Positions 1-7,034 of a stretch of DNA of 47,399 nt are shown one piece after another. Below the pieces are notes generated by a model, which made no database searches, was not told the DNA's origin, and was given only the letters and a program-made list of their open reading frames with translations. The stretch comes from Chloroflexota bacterium (lineage in GTDB: Bacteria > Chloroflexota > Dehalococcoidia > SHYB01), in assembly GCA_016875535.1 (NCBI GenBank), contig VGPF01000015.1, positions 1 to 47,399 of the forward strand, read 5' to 3'. The position numbers were made by a program, and so were the translations under genes. Position 1 is the stretch's first letter; every line of letters starts with the position of its first letter.

Positions 1-141
1 GCGGCCTCGATCAAGTGCTCCCTCGCCCTTTCCATCCATCATGGACACCTCCTTAGAGTTTGTGGCATCATGCCCCAATTCCGTGTCCAAGAAAATCCTA
101 GGGCGGGGGAGCGCCAGGTTTTCCAGCTCGTGATGTTCCAT
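1..141 (-). CDS. Partial ORF downstream of the sigma factor, unknown product
   Basis: An open frame starts at an ATG (complement 139..141) that overlaps the sigma-factor stop as TGATG, and runs off the left edge after about 47 codons. A second ATG in the same frame at complement 40..42 has a much better ribosome binding site (AGGAGGTG, complement 46..53). The true start may therefore be there, with the first part a spacer. Genes directly after ECF sigma factors often encode the cognate anti-sigma factor, and the stop/start overlap suggests co-translation. The visible residues are too few to recognise any anti-sigma or zinc-finger motif, so the function stays open. Confidence 0.4.
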   Translation of the reverse strand, partial: MEHHELENLALPRPRIFLDTELGHDATNSKEVSMMDGKGEGALDRGR

Positions 142-599
142 CAGTCTGCCGACCTTATCCCCTTCGATTCCAAGGAGCTTCTCATCTTGTCCAGGGCCAA
201 TCGCGTACGGCCTTTGACGGTCCCGAGAGGGACAACCATCGCCTCTGCGATCTCGGCTTGGGTATAGCCCTGGAAGTAGGCCATCTCCAGCGTCTTCCTC
301 TGCTCCTCCGGGAGCTCTTGCATCGCTTCCTTCAGCATCGCATGGTCCAGATTCGCGACGACCTCGTGCCACGGATCGGGCCCGGTGACCATATGGGCCG
401 TCTCGTCTATCTCCACGTCCAAGCGCGTCTTACCCCGGCGCTGCCGGACGAAGTCTATGGCGCGGTTGCTGGTGCAGGCCAGGAGCCAGCTGCGCACATT
501 GCCCTTGGCGCCATCGAACTTGCCTGCGTTCCGCCAGAGGTTGAGAAAGACCTCCTGCACAACGTCCTCCGCCATGCTCGCGTCGCCCAGGGTGCGCAC
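141..599 (-). CDS. RNA polymerase sigma-70 family (ECF-type) sigma factor, 5' end interrupted by amber codon
   Basis: The 152-residue readable part has sigma region 2 near its N-terminus (DVVQEVFLNLW, then a segment ending RAIDFVRQRR). It also has region 4 (about residues 90-140: LPEEQRKTLEMAYFQGYTQ, then the AEIAEAM...LGTVKGR helix-turn-helix). This is the ECF/SigK-like architecture, recruiting RNA polymerase to a stress or envelope regulon. The listed GTG start is probably not the native one. The same frame continues upstream through region 2.1-like sequence to an ATG at complement 705..707, broken only by a TAG at complement 639..641. The intact gene would be about 188 codons, normal for the family, so the 152-residue product lacks part of region 2. 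The gene following by TGATG overlap is a candidate anti-sigma factor. Confidence 0.8.
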   Translation of the reverse strand: MRTLGDASMAEDVVQEVFLNLWRNAGKFDGAKGNVRSWLLACTSNRAIDFVRQRRGKTRLDVEIDETAHMVTGPDPWHEVVANLDHAMLKEAMQELPEEQRKTLEMAYFQGYTQAEIAEAMVVPLGTVKGRTRLALDKMRSSLESKGIRSAD

Positions 600-707
600 A
601 GCGACCGAATAGGAAACTTTCCCGTAGCGATCATAGATCTACGCCAGGGCGGAGACGTCCTGTCGCTGGATGGCCCGAAGCAGATCCTGGTCGCTTGGTA
701 TGTTCAT
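600..707 (-). other. Disrupted 5' end of the sigma factor gene (in-frame TAG)
   Basis: In frame with the sigma factor, an ATG at complement 705..707 begins MNIPSDQDLLRAIQRQ and continues to ALA. There is then a TAG at complement 639..641, followed by IYDRYGKVSYSVAV and the retained part of the protein. The ALxxIYDRYG pattern is the usual N-terminus of these sigma factors, so the stop lies inside conserved coding sequence. A residue such as Gln, Ala or Glu normally fills this place, and CAG to TAG is one base change. It may be a real nonsense mutation or an assembly error. Confidence 0.7.
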
Positions 708-749
708 AATCACTACGTAGGCAGAGGGGAAGACGGATGAACGCCTGTG

Positions 750-755
750 ATTATA
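750..755 (-). promoter_or_regulatory. -10 box upstream of the sigma factor
   Basis: TATAAT on the minus strand lies 42 bases before the upstream ATG at 707. It supports that ATG, rather than the GTG at 599, as the original start. No convincing -35 is visible. Confidence 0.45.
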
Positions 756-800
756 CAGAAGCGAATGGGGCAGCCGACCGCGTCGACAGAAGGGGAGAGG

Positions 801-1085
801 CTACTCCTCGTCCTTATCGTCCAGCGCCGCCCCTTCCGGCGAGTTCCGGCGCTTCACGATGAAGCAGACCTCATCGTCTTCCCAGTGCTTCTCGGCGAGC
901 TTGCGGGCCAGGTCCCAAGCGTCCCTATACTCGTCAGGCTCGGCGTCCGACCCATCGAGCCAGAGGTAGAAGTCCTCTTCGTCCGGGTCCTTTACCTTGG
1001 CGTCCACGATGACCTGGACACCGGCGAACTCGGCTTCCACTTCGGATTTCAAGCGTGCAGCGACGCGTCGTACCTTCTGATCCAT
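801..1085 (-). CDS. Small acidic conserved-looking hypothetical protein
   Basis: A 94-residue protein that starts 6 bases after the typA stop, so very likely co-transcribed with it. The sequence alternates a predicted amphipathic N-terminal helix (VRRVAARLKSEVEAEF), two short strand-like stretches (VQVIVDAKV, FYLWLDG), and a helix with a strand (AWDLARKLAEKHWEDDEVCFIVKRR). It ends in an acidic tail. There is no signal peptide, membrane segment or metal motif. The alpha/beta pattern suggests a small soluble protein. I do not recognise the family. Confidence 0.65.
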   Translation of the reverse strand: MDQKVRRVAARLKSEVEAEFAGVQVIVDAKVKDPDEEDFYLWLDGSDAEPDEYRDAWDLARKLAEKHWEDDEVCFIVKRRNSPEGAALDDKDEE

Positions 1086-1091
1086 GGCAGG

Positions 1092-2939
1092 TCACTCTCG
1101 AGCGCCGACCTTGGCCTTATCGCGGCCGGCCCGGTAGCGCTCATCTCCAGATAATATCTTCTTCCGCAAGCGGATGGTCTGCGGCGTCACTTCCACCAGC
1201 TCATCCTCATTGATGAAGTCCAGGCACTCTTCCAGGCTCAGCTTAACGGGCGGCTCCAGCCGCACCAGGACGTCGGCTGAGGCGGCGCGCATATTCGTGA
1301 GCTTCTTCTCTTTGCAGACGTTCACGATGACGTCCTCATCCCGCGGGTGCATACCCACGATCATGCCCTCATAGACGCTGATGCCAGGCTCCCAGAAGGT
1401 TTGCCCGCGTCCCTGGGCGATGTTGAGGCCGTAGCTGGCCACGACGCCCGTCTCGTGGGCTACCAGCGCGCCCTTGCGGGAGGACTTCACTTCGCCCTCC
1501 ATGCGCTGGTAGCTCTGAAAGATGCTGTTCATAACGCCCTCGCCGCGGGTGATGCGCGGGAAGATGGAGCGGAAGCCGATGAGCCCCCGCGTGGGGATCG
1601 AGTATTCCAGGTGGACATTGCCCTGGCCGTCGTTCCGCATGTCCGTCATCTTGGCAAGGCGTCCCGCCAGGTTTTCCGTCAGTGGGCCCACGTACTGCTC
1701 TTTGGTGTCAATCATCAGCAGCTCATTGGGCTCGTGGATCTTGCCGTCCACGATCTTGGTTACCGGCTCGGGCCGGGAAACCTGGAACTCGTAACCCTCC
1801 CGGCGCATGTTTTCGATGAGGATGGCCAGGTGCAGTTCGCCGCGCCCGGAGACCAGGAACTGGTCGGGGTTCTCCGCATCGTCATCCACCTTCAAGCTGA
1901 CGTTGGTCTGGAGCTCCTTGAAGAGGCGCGCGCGGATCTGGCGCGTGGTGCAGTACTGCCCTTCGCGGCCTGCGAAGGTGGAGGTATTGACGCCGAAGGT
2001 CATCTTTACCGTCGGCTCGTCCATCTCGATGCGCGGCAGGGCCTCCGGCGTCTCTTGCGCCGCGATCGTATCGCCGATGGAGACGTTCTCCACCCCGGCC
2101 AGGCAAATGATTTCCCCGGCCTCGGCGGAAGGGACTTCGCGGCGCTCCAGGCCCATGTAGACCCAGAGGCGCTCGATCTTGTGGTTCGTCACCTTGCCGT
2201 CCCGATCAATGTGGGCGATGTTGTCTCCCAGGGAGACCTTGCCCCGGAAGATGCGCCCGATGCCAATCTGCCCCAGGTGATTATCATACGTCAGGGAGGC
2301 TACCAGCATCTGGAACGGCTTGTCCGGCTCCGCGGTGGGTGGCGGGATATGGTTGACGATGGCCTCAAAGACTGGCTCCATGTCCTTGGCTTCAGTCTCC
2401 AGGCTTACGGAGGCGCGGCCCTGGCGGCCGGAGGCGTAGATGATGGGGAAGTCCAGCTGGTCGGCATCCTGAGCCAGCTCAAGGAAGAGGTCTTGCACCA
2501 TGCTCACCACTTCCTTGGGGCGGGCGTTCGGGCGGTCTATCTTGTTGATGACGACGACGGGCTTCAGGTGCTTGAGCAGCGCCTTCTTAAGCACGTAGGT
2601 GGTCTGCGGCATAGGCCCATCGAGGGCGTCCACCAGGAGGAGACAGCCATCGGCCATGTTCAGGACGCGCTCCACTTCGCCGCTGAAATCGGCGTGGCCG
2701 GGGGTGTCAATGATGTTGATCTTGATGCCCCGGTAGCTGATAGCGGTGTTCTTGGCCAGGATGGTGATACCGCGCTCCCGCTCCAGGGGGTTGCTGTCCA
2801 TGATCAGCTCGCCCACCTGCTGGTTCTCGCGGAAGGTATGGCTCTGCTTGAGCAGGGCGTCAACCAGCGTCGTCTTCCCGTGGTCCACATGGGCGATGAT
2901 GGCGACGTTGCGTATATCGGAGCGTCTTGGGGTAGTCAT
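1092..2939 (-). CDS. typA: Translational GTPase TypA/BipA
   Basis: A ribosome-associated GTPase of the EF-G/LepA superfamily, implicated in ribosome assembly and stress or low-temperature adaptation. The N-terminal G domain shows the P-loop ([15 protein letters not shown]), switch motif (RGITI), DTPGHADF and NKIDRP. The EF-G-like domains and the TypA-specific C-terminus follow (the PTRGLIGFR motif and a basic C-terminal tail). At about 615 residues it is full length. The ORF could begin at GTG 2942, but the adjacent ATG at complement 2937..2939 is the more likely start. No Shine-Dalgarno sequence separates the start from the hairpin immediately upstream (2951..2977), which is unusual. The small acidic protein follows in the same operon. 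Confidence 0.96.
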   Translation of the reverse strand: MTTPRRSDIRNVAIIAHVDHGKTTLVDALLKQSHTFRENQQVGELIMDSNPLERERGITILAKNTAISYRGIKINIIDTPGHADFSGEVERVLNMADGCLLLVDALDGPMPQTTYVLKKALLKHLKPVVVINKIDRPNARPKEVVSMVQDLFLELAQDADQLDFPIIYASGRQGRASVSLETEAKDMEPVFEAIVNHIPPPTAEPDKPFQMLVASLTYDNHLGQIGIGRIFRGKVSLGDNIAHIDRDGKVTNHKIERLWVYMGLERREVPSAEAGEIICLAGVENVSIGDTIAAQETPEALPRIEMDEPTVKMTFGVNTSTFAGREGQYCTTRQIRARLFKELQTNVSLKVDDDAENPDQFLVSGRGELHLAILIENMRREGYEFQVSRPEPVTKIVDGKIHEPNELLMIDTKEQYVGPLTENLAGRLAKMTDMRNDGQGNVHLEYSIPTRGLIGFRSIFPRITRGEGVMNSIFQSYQRMEGEVKSSRKGALVAHETGVVASYGLNIAQGRGQTFWEPGISVYEGMIVGMHPRDEDVIVNVCKEKKLTNMRAASADVLVRLEPPVKLSLEECLDFINEDELVEVTPQTIRLRKKILSGDERYRAGRDKAKVGARE

Positions 2940-2950
2940 CACATACTCGC

Positions 2951-2977
2951 AAAAAAGCGCTGGTCGTTGCCAGCGCT
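2951..2977 (-). terminator. typA leader: Intrinsic-terminator-like hairpin in the typA leader
   Basis: On the minus strand AGCGCTGG pairs perfectly with CCAGCGCT around a 6-base loop (2956..2977) and runs straight into six T (complement 2951..2956). It lies about 40 bases downstream of a putative promoter and 11 bases before the typA ATG. It therefore looks like an attenuator or a structure occluding translation initiation, not the end of an upstream gene. Confidence 0.65.
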
Positions 2978-2996
2978 GTAACCGCCTGACCTTTCA

Positions 2997-3005
2997 ATAA
3001 TAGCA
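2997..3005 (-). promoter_or_regulatory. Extended -10 promoter for typA
   Basis: The minus strand reads TGCTATTAT, an extended -10 (TG-n-TATTAT). The predicted transcription start is near 2990, so the leader of about 50 bases contains the terminator-like hairpin. There is no clear -35. Confidence 0.5.
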
Positions 3006-3060
3006 CAGCCCGCCTGGGTTGTGATGGCGCGGCATCCGGCGGTTTGGGGTGCGATGCCGA

Positions 3061-3089
3061 TTCACGAAGTGGAGCGGCTTCGGTATAAT
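3061..3089 (+). promoter_or_regulatory. Promoter of tRNA-Thr
   Basis: TTCACG (3061..3066), a 17-base spacer and TATAAT (3084..3089), about 31 bases before the mature tRNA 5' end. Confidence 0.6.
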
Positions 3090-3120
3090 ATCCCGGTTGG
3101 CTTGCGCCGAGGCAACAGAA

Positions 3121-3195
3121 GCCACAGTAGCTCAGTGGTAGAGCAGCTGTTTCGTAAACAGCAGGTCGTCAGTTCGATCCTGACCTGTGGCTCCA
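3121..3195 (+). tRNA. tRNA-Thr (anticodon CGT)
   Basis: A full cloverleaf of 75 bases. The acceptor GCCACAG pairs with CTGTGGC, the anticodon stem GCTGT/ACAGC encloses the loop TTCGTAA with anticodon CGT, and the T-loop is TTCGATC. The discriminator is T and CCA is encoded. It decodes ACG. Confidence 0.96.
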
Positions 3196-3252
3196 GTTAA
3201 CTCCATTCTCTCTTTAACTTAATCTGGATACCTCGTCGTTCGGATCGAACCG

Positions 3253-3301
3253 GCAGGTCGTCGGTAGAAGTCGCTTCGCGAGGGCCTGACCTGCGGCTCC
3301 A
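3253..3301 (+). repeat. Partial duplicate of the tRNA-Thr 3' half
   Basis: GCAGGTCGTC (3253..3262) copies the tRNA variable-arm region. The segment 3285..3301 matches the last 17 bases of tRNA-Thr (3179..3195) at 16 of 17 positions, including the terminal GGCTCCA. The T-arm between them is not preserved. This resembles an attachment-site remnant or a decayed tandem tRNA copy. Confidence 0.65.
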
Positions 3302-3321
3302 AAGATTCCCCAACTAGCCTT

Positions 3322-3657
3322 CTACGGACTTTTGATGTCCATTCCTCCGGCCAAGCAGAAGAGATTGGCCCGCAGCAGATTCTTGGTAGGCCCGGTGCCT
3401 GGGGTGATTTTGGACGAGATCCCACCCGCGATGTGGAAGCCGCCGGTCTCTACGCCTGTCCCCGGCGGCACTTTGATCTCTGCGCCGCCGAAGAGCGTCA
3501 CGATGTTGATCCGTGCAGGCTTGTCTGTGGGAAATGTCGCCTGCTGCAGATCAAACTCGGCGCCGCCTGCCAAGGAAACGTGCCAGTACGTGCCGGAAAG
3601 TGCCGCTGCTCCTTTCAACGATGAGCCGCCGAACAGAGAGAAAGAAATCCCGCCCAT
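3322..3657 (-). CDS. LiaF C-terminal-like (cell-wall-active antibiotic response) domain protein
   Basis: 111 residues with the repeating glycine-rich beta pattern of the LiaF/DUF2154 fold: SLAGGAEFDLQ, VTLFGGAEIKVPPGTGVE, FHIAGGISSK and FCLAGGMDIK. In Firmicutes LiaF this domain senses envelope stress and modulates a LiaRS-type system. Here it stands alone without a transmembrane anchor. The start has a strong site (AGGAGGGG, 3 bases before ATG 3657). It follows a 52-residue membrane protein (3682..3840) in the same direction, which may supply membrane association. The exact function is unknown. Confidence 0.6.
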   Translation of the reverse strand: MGGISFSLFGGSSLKGAAALSGTYWHVSLAGGAEFDLQQATFPTDKPARINIVTLFGGAEIKVPPGTGVETGGFHIAGGISSKITPGTGPTKNLLRANLFCLAGGMDIKSP

Positions 3658-3681
3658 AGTCCCCTCCTTTTGTCTGCGGAC

Positions 3682-3840
3682 CTACTTCCAGTAGACCCAA
3701 TGCTCGTGCTTTTCCCTGTGGAAGGGCAGCGTGAGGATAAGGGCAAAGACGGCCCACTTCCACGCGCCTTCAAAGGGAATCACGCCCGTTGCCATCAGCC
3801 CTACGATAACCGCCAGCGCCACCCAACCAGGACCTTTCAT
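3682..3840 (-). CDS. Small two-helix membrane protein (52 aa)
   Basis: ATG at complement 3838..3840, preceded by AGGAGG with suitable spacing, to TAG at complement 3682..3684. There are two hydrophobic stretches (VALAVIVGLMATGVIPF and AVFALILTLPF) with a charged C-terminus (HREKHEHWVYWK). It lies 24 bases before the LiaF-like ORF and its start overlaps the tail of the LLM ORF in another frame. LiaF proteins have N-terminal membrane helices and a soluble C-domain, so this protein and the LiaF-like one could be the split halves of such a protein. That is inference. Confidence 0.6.
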   Translation of the reverse strand: MKGPGWVALAVIVGLMATGVIPFEGAWKWAVFALILTLPFHREKHEHWVYWK

Positions 3841-4825
3841 CGCAACCTCCTTGCCGGTTGTGCCGGAAAAATACCAAGTCTGAGAGGTTGGATGCGTGAA
3901 GTCGCAAAAGGGAGACGTGAAGAAGGCGTGAAGGTTGCGCGCCTAGGGCCTTCATCGCCTGAGGCTTCACCTGCTCCATGAACAGCCGCATGGAGCGGAC
4001 GAGCTTCTCGTGGTCTACGCCGCCGGGGCCGTGCCACAGGAGGAGCCGCCGCACACCCGCCTTGGCTAGCTCCACTACCTGCTCGGCGCAGCGGTCCGGG
4101 TCGCCGTAGATAATGCGGTTCTGCCACCATTCGTCATAGTCAAAGGCCCCGCGCTGTTTGAAGCGGTCGGCCATCTGCTCGTAGGACTTGGGGGCCTTGT
4201 TGGGATCAATCGTGATGCGGTGGAGGATGTCCACGTGCCACTTGAGACCTTCGTACGGCTCTTCCTTTGAGGCCTTGTTCGTGGGCGCCACGTACATCAG
4301 CTTCATGACGACGGTTTGGTCGAGCAGGGATTCAATTTCCTGGGGCGTAGCGCCTGCTTCCACCAGGCATTGCTTGTAGATGGCGATGTCCTCCACCACG
4401 GTCTTGTTGTCATTGAATGGGCGCGCGAGGATGGCGGGCATGCGCTTCTTGGCGGCGATGATGGCGCTGTCCCTGGTGCTGCTGGCCATGAGCAGCGGAA
4501 CATGGGGTTTCGAGACCGGTTTCGGGAGGACGCTGACCTCAGGGAAATGGTGGAACTTGCCCTGGTGGGAGAAGCGCTCATCCGTCCAGGCGCGAGTGAG
4601 GACGTTCAGGGTCTCATCGAAACGCTCGCGGGTGTCCTCCATAGAGACGCCGAAGACGGGGTACTGGATCGGCTGGTAGCCCCGCCCGATGCCCATGTCA
4701 AGGCGGCCGCCGGTCAGGATGTCTGTGATGGCGCCCTGCTCGGCCAGGCGCAGCGGGTGGGCGAAGGAGAGGTTGACAACGGCGATGCCGATGCGGACGC
4801 GCTTGGTGCGCCCGGCGGCGTGCAT
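3770..4825 (-). CDS. LLM class (luciferase-like) flavin-dependent oxidoreductase, probably a pseudogene
   Basis: The readable 351 residues carry the F420/FMN-type TIM-barrel signatures: LTGGRLDMGIGRGYQP, a long substrate-loop region, and the C-terminal YGDPDRCAEQVVELAKAGVRRL with W-H-G-P-G. The family oxidises or hydroxylates varied organics with reduced flavin or F420. Both ends are abnormal. The N-terminal strand-helix module lies upstream in the same frame behind a TAG (complement 4871..4873). After about residue 305 the usual C-terminus gives way to a roughly 45-residue Leu/Arg/His-rich tail that overlaps the start of the next gene. A product starting at 4825 would miss the first barrel strand, so function is doubtful. 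Confidence 0.7.
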   Translation of the reverse strand: MHAAGRTKRVRIGIAVVNLSFAHPLRLAEQGAITDILTGGRLDMGIGRGYQPIQYPVFGVSMEDTRERFDETLNVLTRAWTDERFSHQGKFHHFPEVSVLPKPVSKPHVPLLMASSTRDSAIIAAKKRMPAILARPFNDNKTVVEDIAIYKQCLVEAGATPQEIESLLDQTVVMKLMYVAPTNKASKEEPYEGLKWHVDILHRITIDPNKAPKSYEQMADRFKQRGAFDYDEWWQNRIIYGDPDRCAEQVVELAKAGVRRLLLWHGPGGVDHEKLVRSMRLFMEQVKPQAMKALGAQPSRLLHVSLLRLHASNLSDLVFFRHNRQGGCDERSWLGGAGGYRRADGNGRDSL

Positions 4826-5008
4826 AACGAGGGCGAATGGGTCGCCGGTGAGGCAGTAGGGCGTGAAGTGCTATTCCGGGATCCAGACCTCGTCGTAGCC
4901 CATCTTCTCGGCTAGCTCCAGCCGGTCCATCTCATAGCGAAAGACGTCCGGTTCGCTGATCCACGGCGGATGCTGGAAGGTATGGTAGGTGCCGAAGCGT
5001 AGGCGCAT
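4826..5008 (-). other. Disrupted 5' end of the LLM oxidoreductase gene (in-frame TAG)
   Basis: ATG at complement 5006..5008 opens MRLRFGTYHTFQHPPW and continues to GYDEVWIPE. A TAG follows (complement 4871..4873), then HFTPYCLTGDPF in frame with the ORF ending at 3770. In homologues this position is normally Gln or His (WxxE-[QH]-HF). CAG to TAG would be a single change. Confidence 0.75.
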
Positions 5009-5028
5009 GGCGGTCTAAACGGGGCCGG

Positions 5029-5664
5029 CTATTCTTCGAACCGGAAGGGCGGGTACTTGTCCGTCACGAGGAAGAAGTAGGCGCAGGCGCGGAAGGCCCA
5101 CCGGTTCATGCCTAACAGGATAGGAAAGATGCCCTTGGGGTACTTCGCGGTAAACAGGACGATAAAGCCTGCGATAACCGCAAGAACCATGACGATTCCC
5201 CCAGATTGCCATCCCCATCTTCCGAAGGCAACGCCAAGACCGCCTCCAAAAAGCCCAGCGACGATGAGATGGGGAATGACGAGGAGCCATTTCACCAGGA
5301 CGAGCCATCTATTCAGCGATTCCGGGTATTCAACCGTAAGCTTTGCCGGATAATCGGCAGGGCCAAGGACGAATGGAGGATATTTATCGGTGCCGAGCGC
5401 GCCATAGCCATAAAACTCGGTCCGCCATATCCAGTTCCCCAGATTTACGTGAAAATCGAAGAGCCCCCTGGGATATTTCCCGGTAAAGAGAATGGAGAAC
5501 CAGGAGGCGATGAACGTGAAAACGGCGGCGATGGAGAGGATGCAGAGCACGATCCAATGCGGGATGAGGAGGAGCCATTTCACCAGCCAAAGCCACCGGG
5601 AGAGCGGCTCTTCCAGTTCGCCCGTCAGATTGACAGGATACGGGGCAGGTCTTGTCGCAGCCAT
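5029..5664 (-). CDS. DUF4389 domain membrane protein, two tandem repeats
   Basis: 211 residues containing two copies of a DUF4389-type unit. The first has YPVNLTGELEEPLSRWLWLV, KWLLLIPHWIV, then FTGKYPRGLFDF and TDKYPPF. The second has YPAKLTVEYPESLNRWLVLV, KWLLVIPHLIV, then FTAKYPKGIFPI and TDKYPPF. Each unit has about two transmembrane helices, giving four in total. The family is common in Actinobacteria and Chloroflexota and its function is unknown. The start has a strong site (GGAGGGG, 3 bases before ATG 5664) and its own promoter, divergent from the flavoprotein reductase. Confidence 0.85.
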   Translation of the reverse strand: MAATRPAPYPVNLTGELEEPLSRWLWLVKWLLLIPHWIVLCILSIAAVFTFIASWFSILFTGKYPRGLFDFHVNLGNWIWRTEFYGYGALGTDKYPPFVLGPADYPAKLTVEYPESLNRWLVLVKWLLVIPHLIVAGLFGGGLGVAFGRWGWQSGGIVMVLAVIAGFIVLFTAKYPKGIFPILLGMNRWAFRACAYFFLVTDKYPPFRFEE

Positions 5665-5691
5665 GGTCCCCTCCTATGTGCGCATACCGGA

Positions 5692-5720
5692 AAGGTACAC
5701 TCCTGTGTGGTGTCTGTCAA
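5692..5720 (-). promoter_or_regulatory. Promoter of the DUF4389 gene
   Basis: On the minus strand, TTGACA (5715..5720), a 17-base spacer and TACCTT (5692..5697). Confidence 0.55.
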
Positions 5721-5738
5721 GGTTGCAAGCGTTCTTCC

Positions 5739-5768
5739 TTGACACCCCTCTCGCATGGTTGGGACAAT
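5739..5768 (+). promoter_or_regulatory. Promoter of the flavoprotein reductase
   Basis: TTGACA (5739..5744), an 18-base spacer and GACAAT (5763..5768), about 32 bases before the chosen ATG. It is arranged back to back with the DUF4389 promoter. Confidence 0.55.
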
Positions 5769-5799
5769 AGCCCTCCCCATCTCCCCAGGAAGAGCCCCC

Positions 5800-7026
5800 A
5801 TGGACTCCACCAAATATCTCCTCGCTGGCGGCGGCATCGCCGCGAATGAGGCGCTCAAGCAGATCAAAAAGCTCGACCCCACCGGCTCAGTCACCCTTAT
5901 CTCGGATGAGCCCGTCCTCCCGTATGATCGTCCGCCGCTCTCCAAGTACTTCCTCCGCGGCGAGAAGCCGCGCGAGAAGCTCTTTTTCCTCCCGGAGAGC
6001 TTCTATGCGGAGAACGGTGTCACGACAATCCTTGGGAAGAAAGCCCAAAGCCTAGACGCCGCCCGCGCCACCGTCACCCTTGAGGACGAGACGACGATTC
6101 GCTACGAGAAGCTGCTCATCGCCACCGGCGGGCGTCCCGTGCCGCTCAACGTCCCCGGCGCGCACAGCAAGGGCGTCCACTACCTGCGCTCCCTTGCGGA
6201 CGCGGAGGCCATCGCGGCGGAGGCCAAGCCGGGCAAACGCGCTGTCCTTGTGGGCGCGGGCTTCATCGGCATGGAGCTTGCCGCCTCCCTCGTCCAGATG
6301 GGCCTCCAGGTGACCGTCGTGGAGATGCTGCCGCATATCTGGCCCCGCTTTGCGGGCGAAGGGCTGGCCCAGTACGTCCAACGCTATTGCCAAGAGAGGG
6401 GCATCACCTTCCTCACCAGCGACTCCCTGGCGGAAATCACGGGCCAGGGGCATGTGACGGGAGTGAAGACCAAGGCGGGCAAGGAGATCGCCTGCGATAT
6501 GGTCTGCGTGGGCATCGGCCTTATCCCGAACCTGGAGTTAGCGCGCTCAGGGGGCCTGAAGATTGAGAACGGTCTCGTCGTTGACGAGACGATGCACACC
6601 TCGCATCCCAACATCTATGCCGCGGGCGATATCGCCAGCTTCCCAGACCCCGTCTTCGGCAGGCAGCGGCGCGTGGAGCACTGGGGCCACGCCGAATACT
6701 CGGGCCAAGTGGCCGGGATGAACATGGCGGGCAAAGAGATGAAGTACGACCTGCTCTCCTACGTCTGGTCGGACATCTTTGACCTGCACCTGGAGTTCGC
6801 AGGCGATGAACATGAGCACGACCAGACGCTGCTCCGAGGCGATGTGGCCGCCGGGAAGTTCACGGCGCTCTATCTGAAGGGCGGCGCGCTGACGGCCTAC
6901 TTCTCCATCAACACGGACGCCAAGGAGTTCCCCGTCTACCAGCGCCTTATCCGCCGGAAGAAGGACCTATCGGCCAGCTTGGACAAGCTGAAGGATACGA
7001 CGTTCAACGTAAGAGGATTGCTGTAG
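5800..7026 (+). CDS. FAD/NAD(P)H-dependent ferredoxin/rubredoxin reductase-type oxidoreductase
   Basis: About 408 residues with two Rossmann folds. The FAD fold is at the N-terminus (KYLLAGGGIAANEALK), with PYDRPPLSKYFL as the family signature. The NAD(P)H fold lies centrally (AVLVGAGFIGMELAASL), and NIYAAGDIA near the C-terminus binds the flavin. This matches the ferredoxin-NAD(P) reductase subunits of Rieske dioxygenases and P450 systems, which pass electrons to a small iron-sulfur partner. ATG 5800 is preferred over the upstream ATG 5755 because the fold starts directly after it, AGGAAGAG precedes it and the promoter fits. No oxygenase or ferredoxin partner is adjacent. A methyltransferase follows 8 bases downstream. 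Confidence 0.9.
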   Translation: MDSTKYLLAGGGIAANEALKQIKKLDPTGSVTLISDEPVLPYDRPPLSKYFLRGEKPREKLFFLPESFYAENGVTTILGKKAQSLDAARATVTLEDETTIRYEKLLIATGGRPVPLNVPGAHSKGVHYLRSLADAEAIAAEAKPGKRAVLVGAGFIGMELAASLVQMGLQVTVVEMLPHIWPRFAGEGLAQYVQRYCQERGITFLTSDSLAEITGQGHVTGVKTKAGKEIACDMVCVGIGLIPNLELARSGGLKIENGLVVDETMHTSHPNIYAAGDIASFPDPVFGRQRRVEHWGHAEYSGQVAGMNMAGKEMKYDLLSYVWSDIFDLHLEFAGDEHEHDQTLLRGDVAAGKFTALYLKGGALTAYFSINTDAKEFPVYQRLIRRKKDLSASLDKLKDTTFNVRGLL

Positions 7027-7034
7027 GCGAGCCT

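Noticed and set aside
1347-2981. 544-residue plus-strand frame opposite typA
   Set aside because: Shadow of typA. The minus-strand protein is an unmistakable GTPase.
3219-3425. Minus-strand ORF over the tRNA remnant
   Set aside because: Overlaps tRNA-derived sequence and the LiaF-like gene. No ribosome site or motif.
600-5008. General reassignment of TAG to an amino acid
   Set aside because: TAG ends several intact genes here (flavoprotein reductase, dnaB, second CoA-transferase, nxrB, the 52-residue membrane protein), so only local read-through or mutation is tenable.
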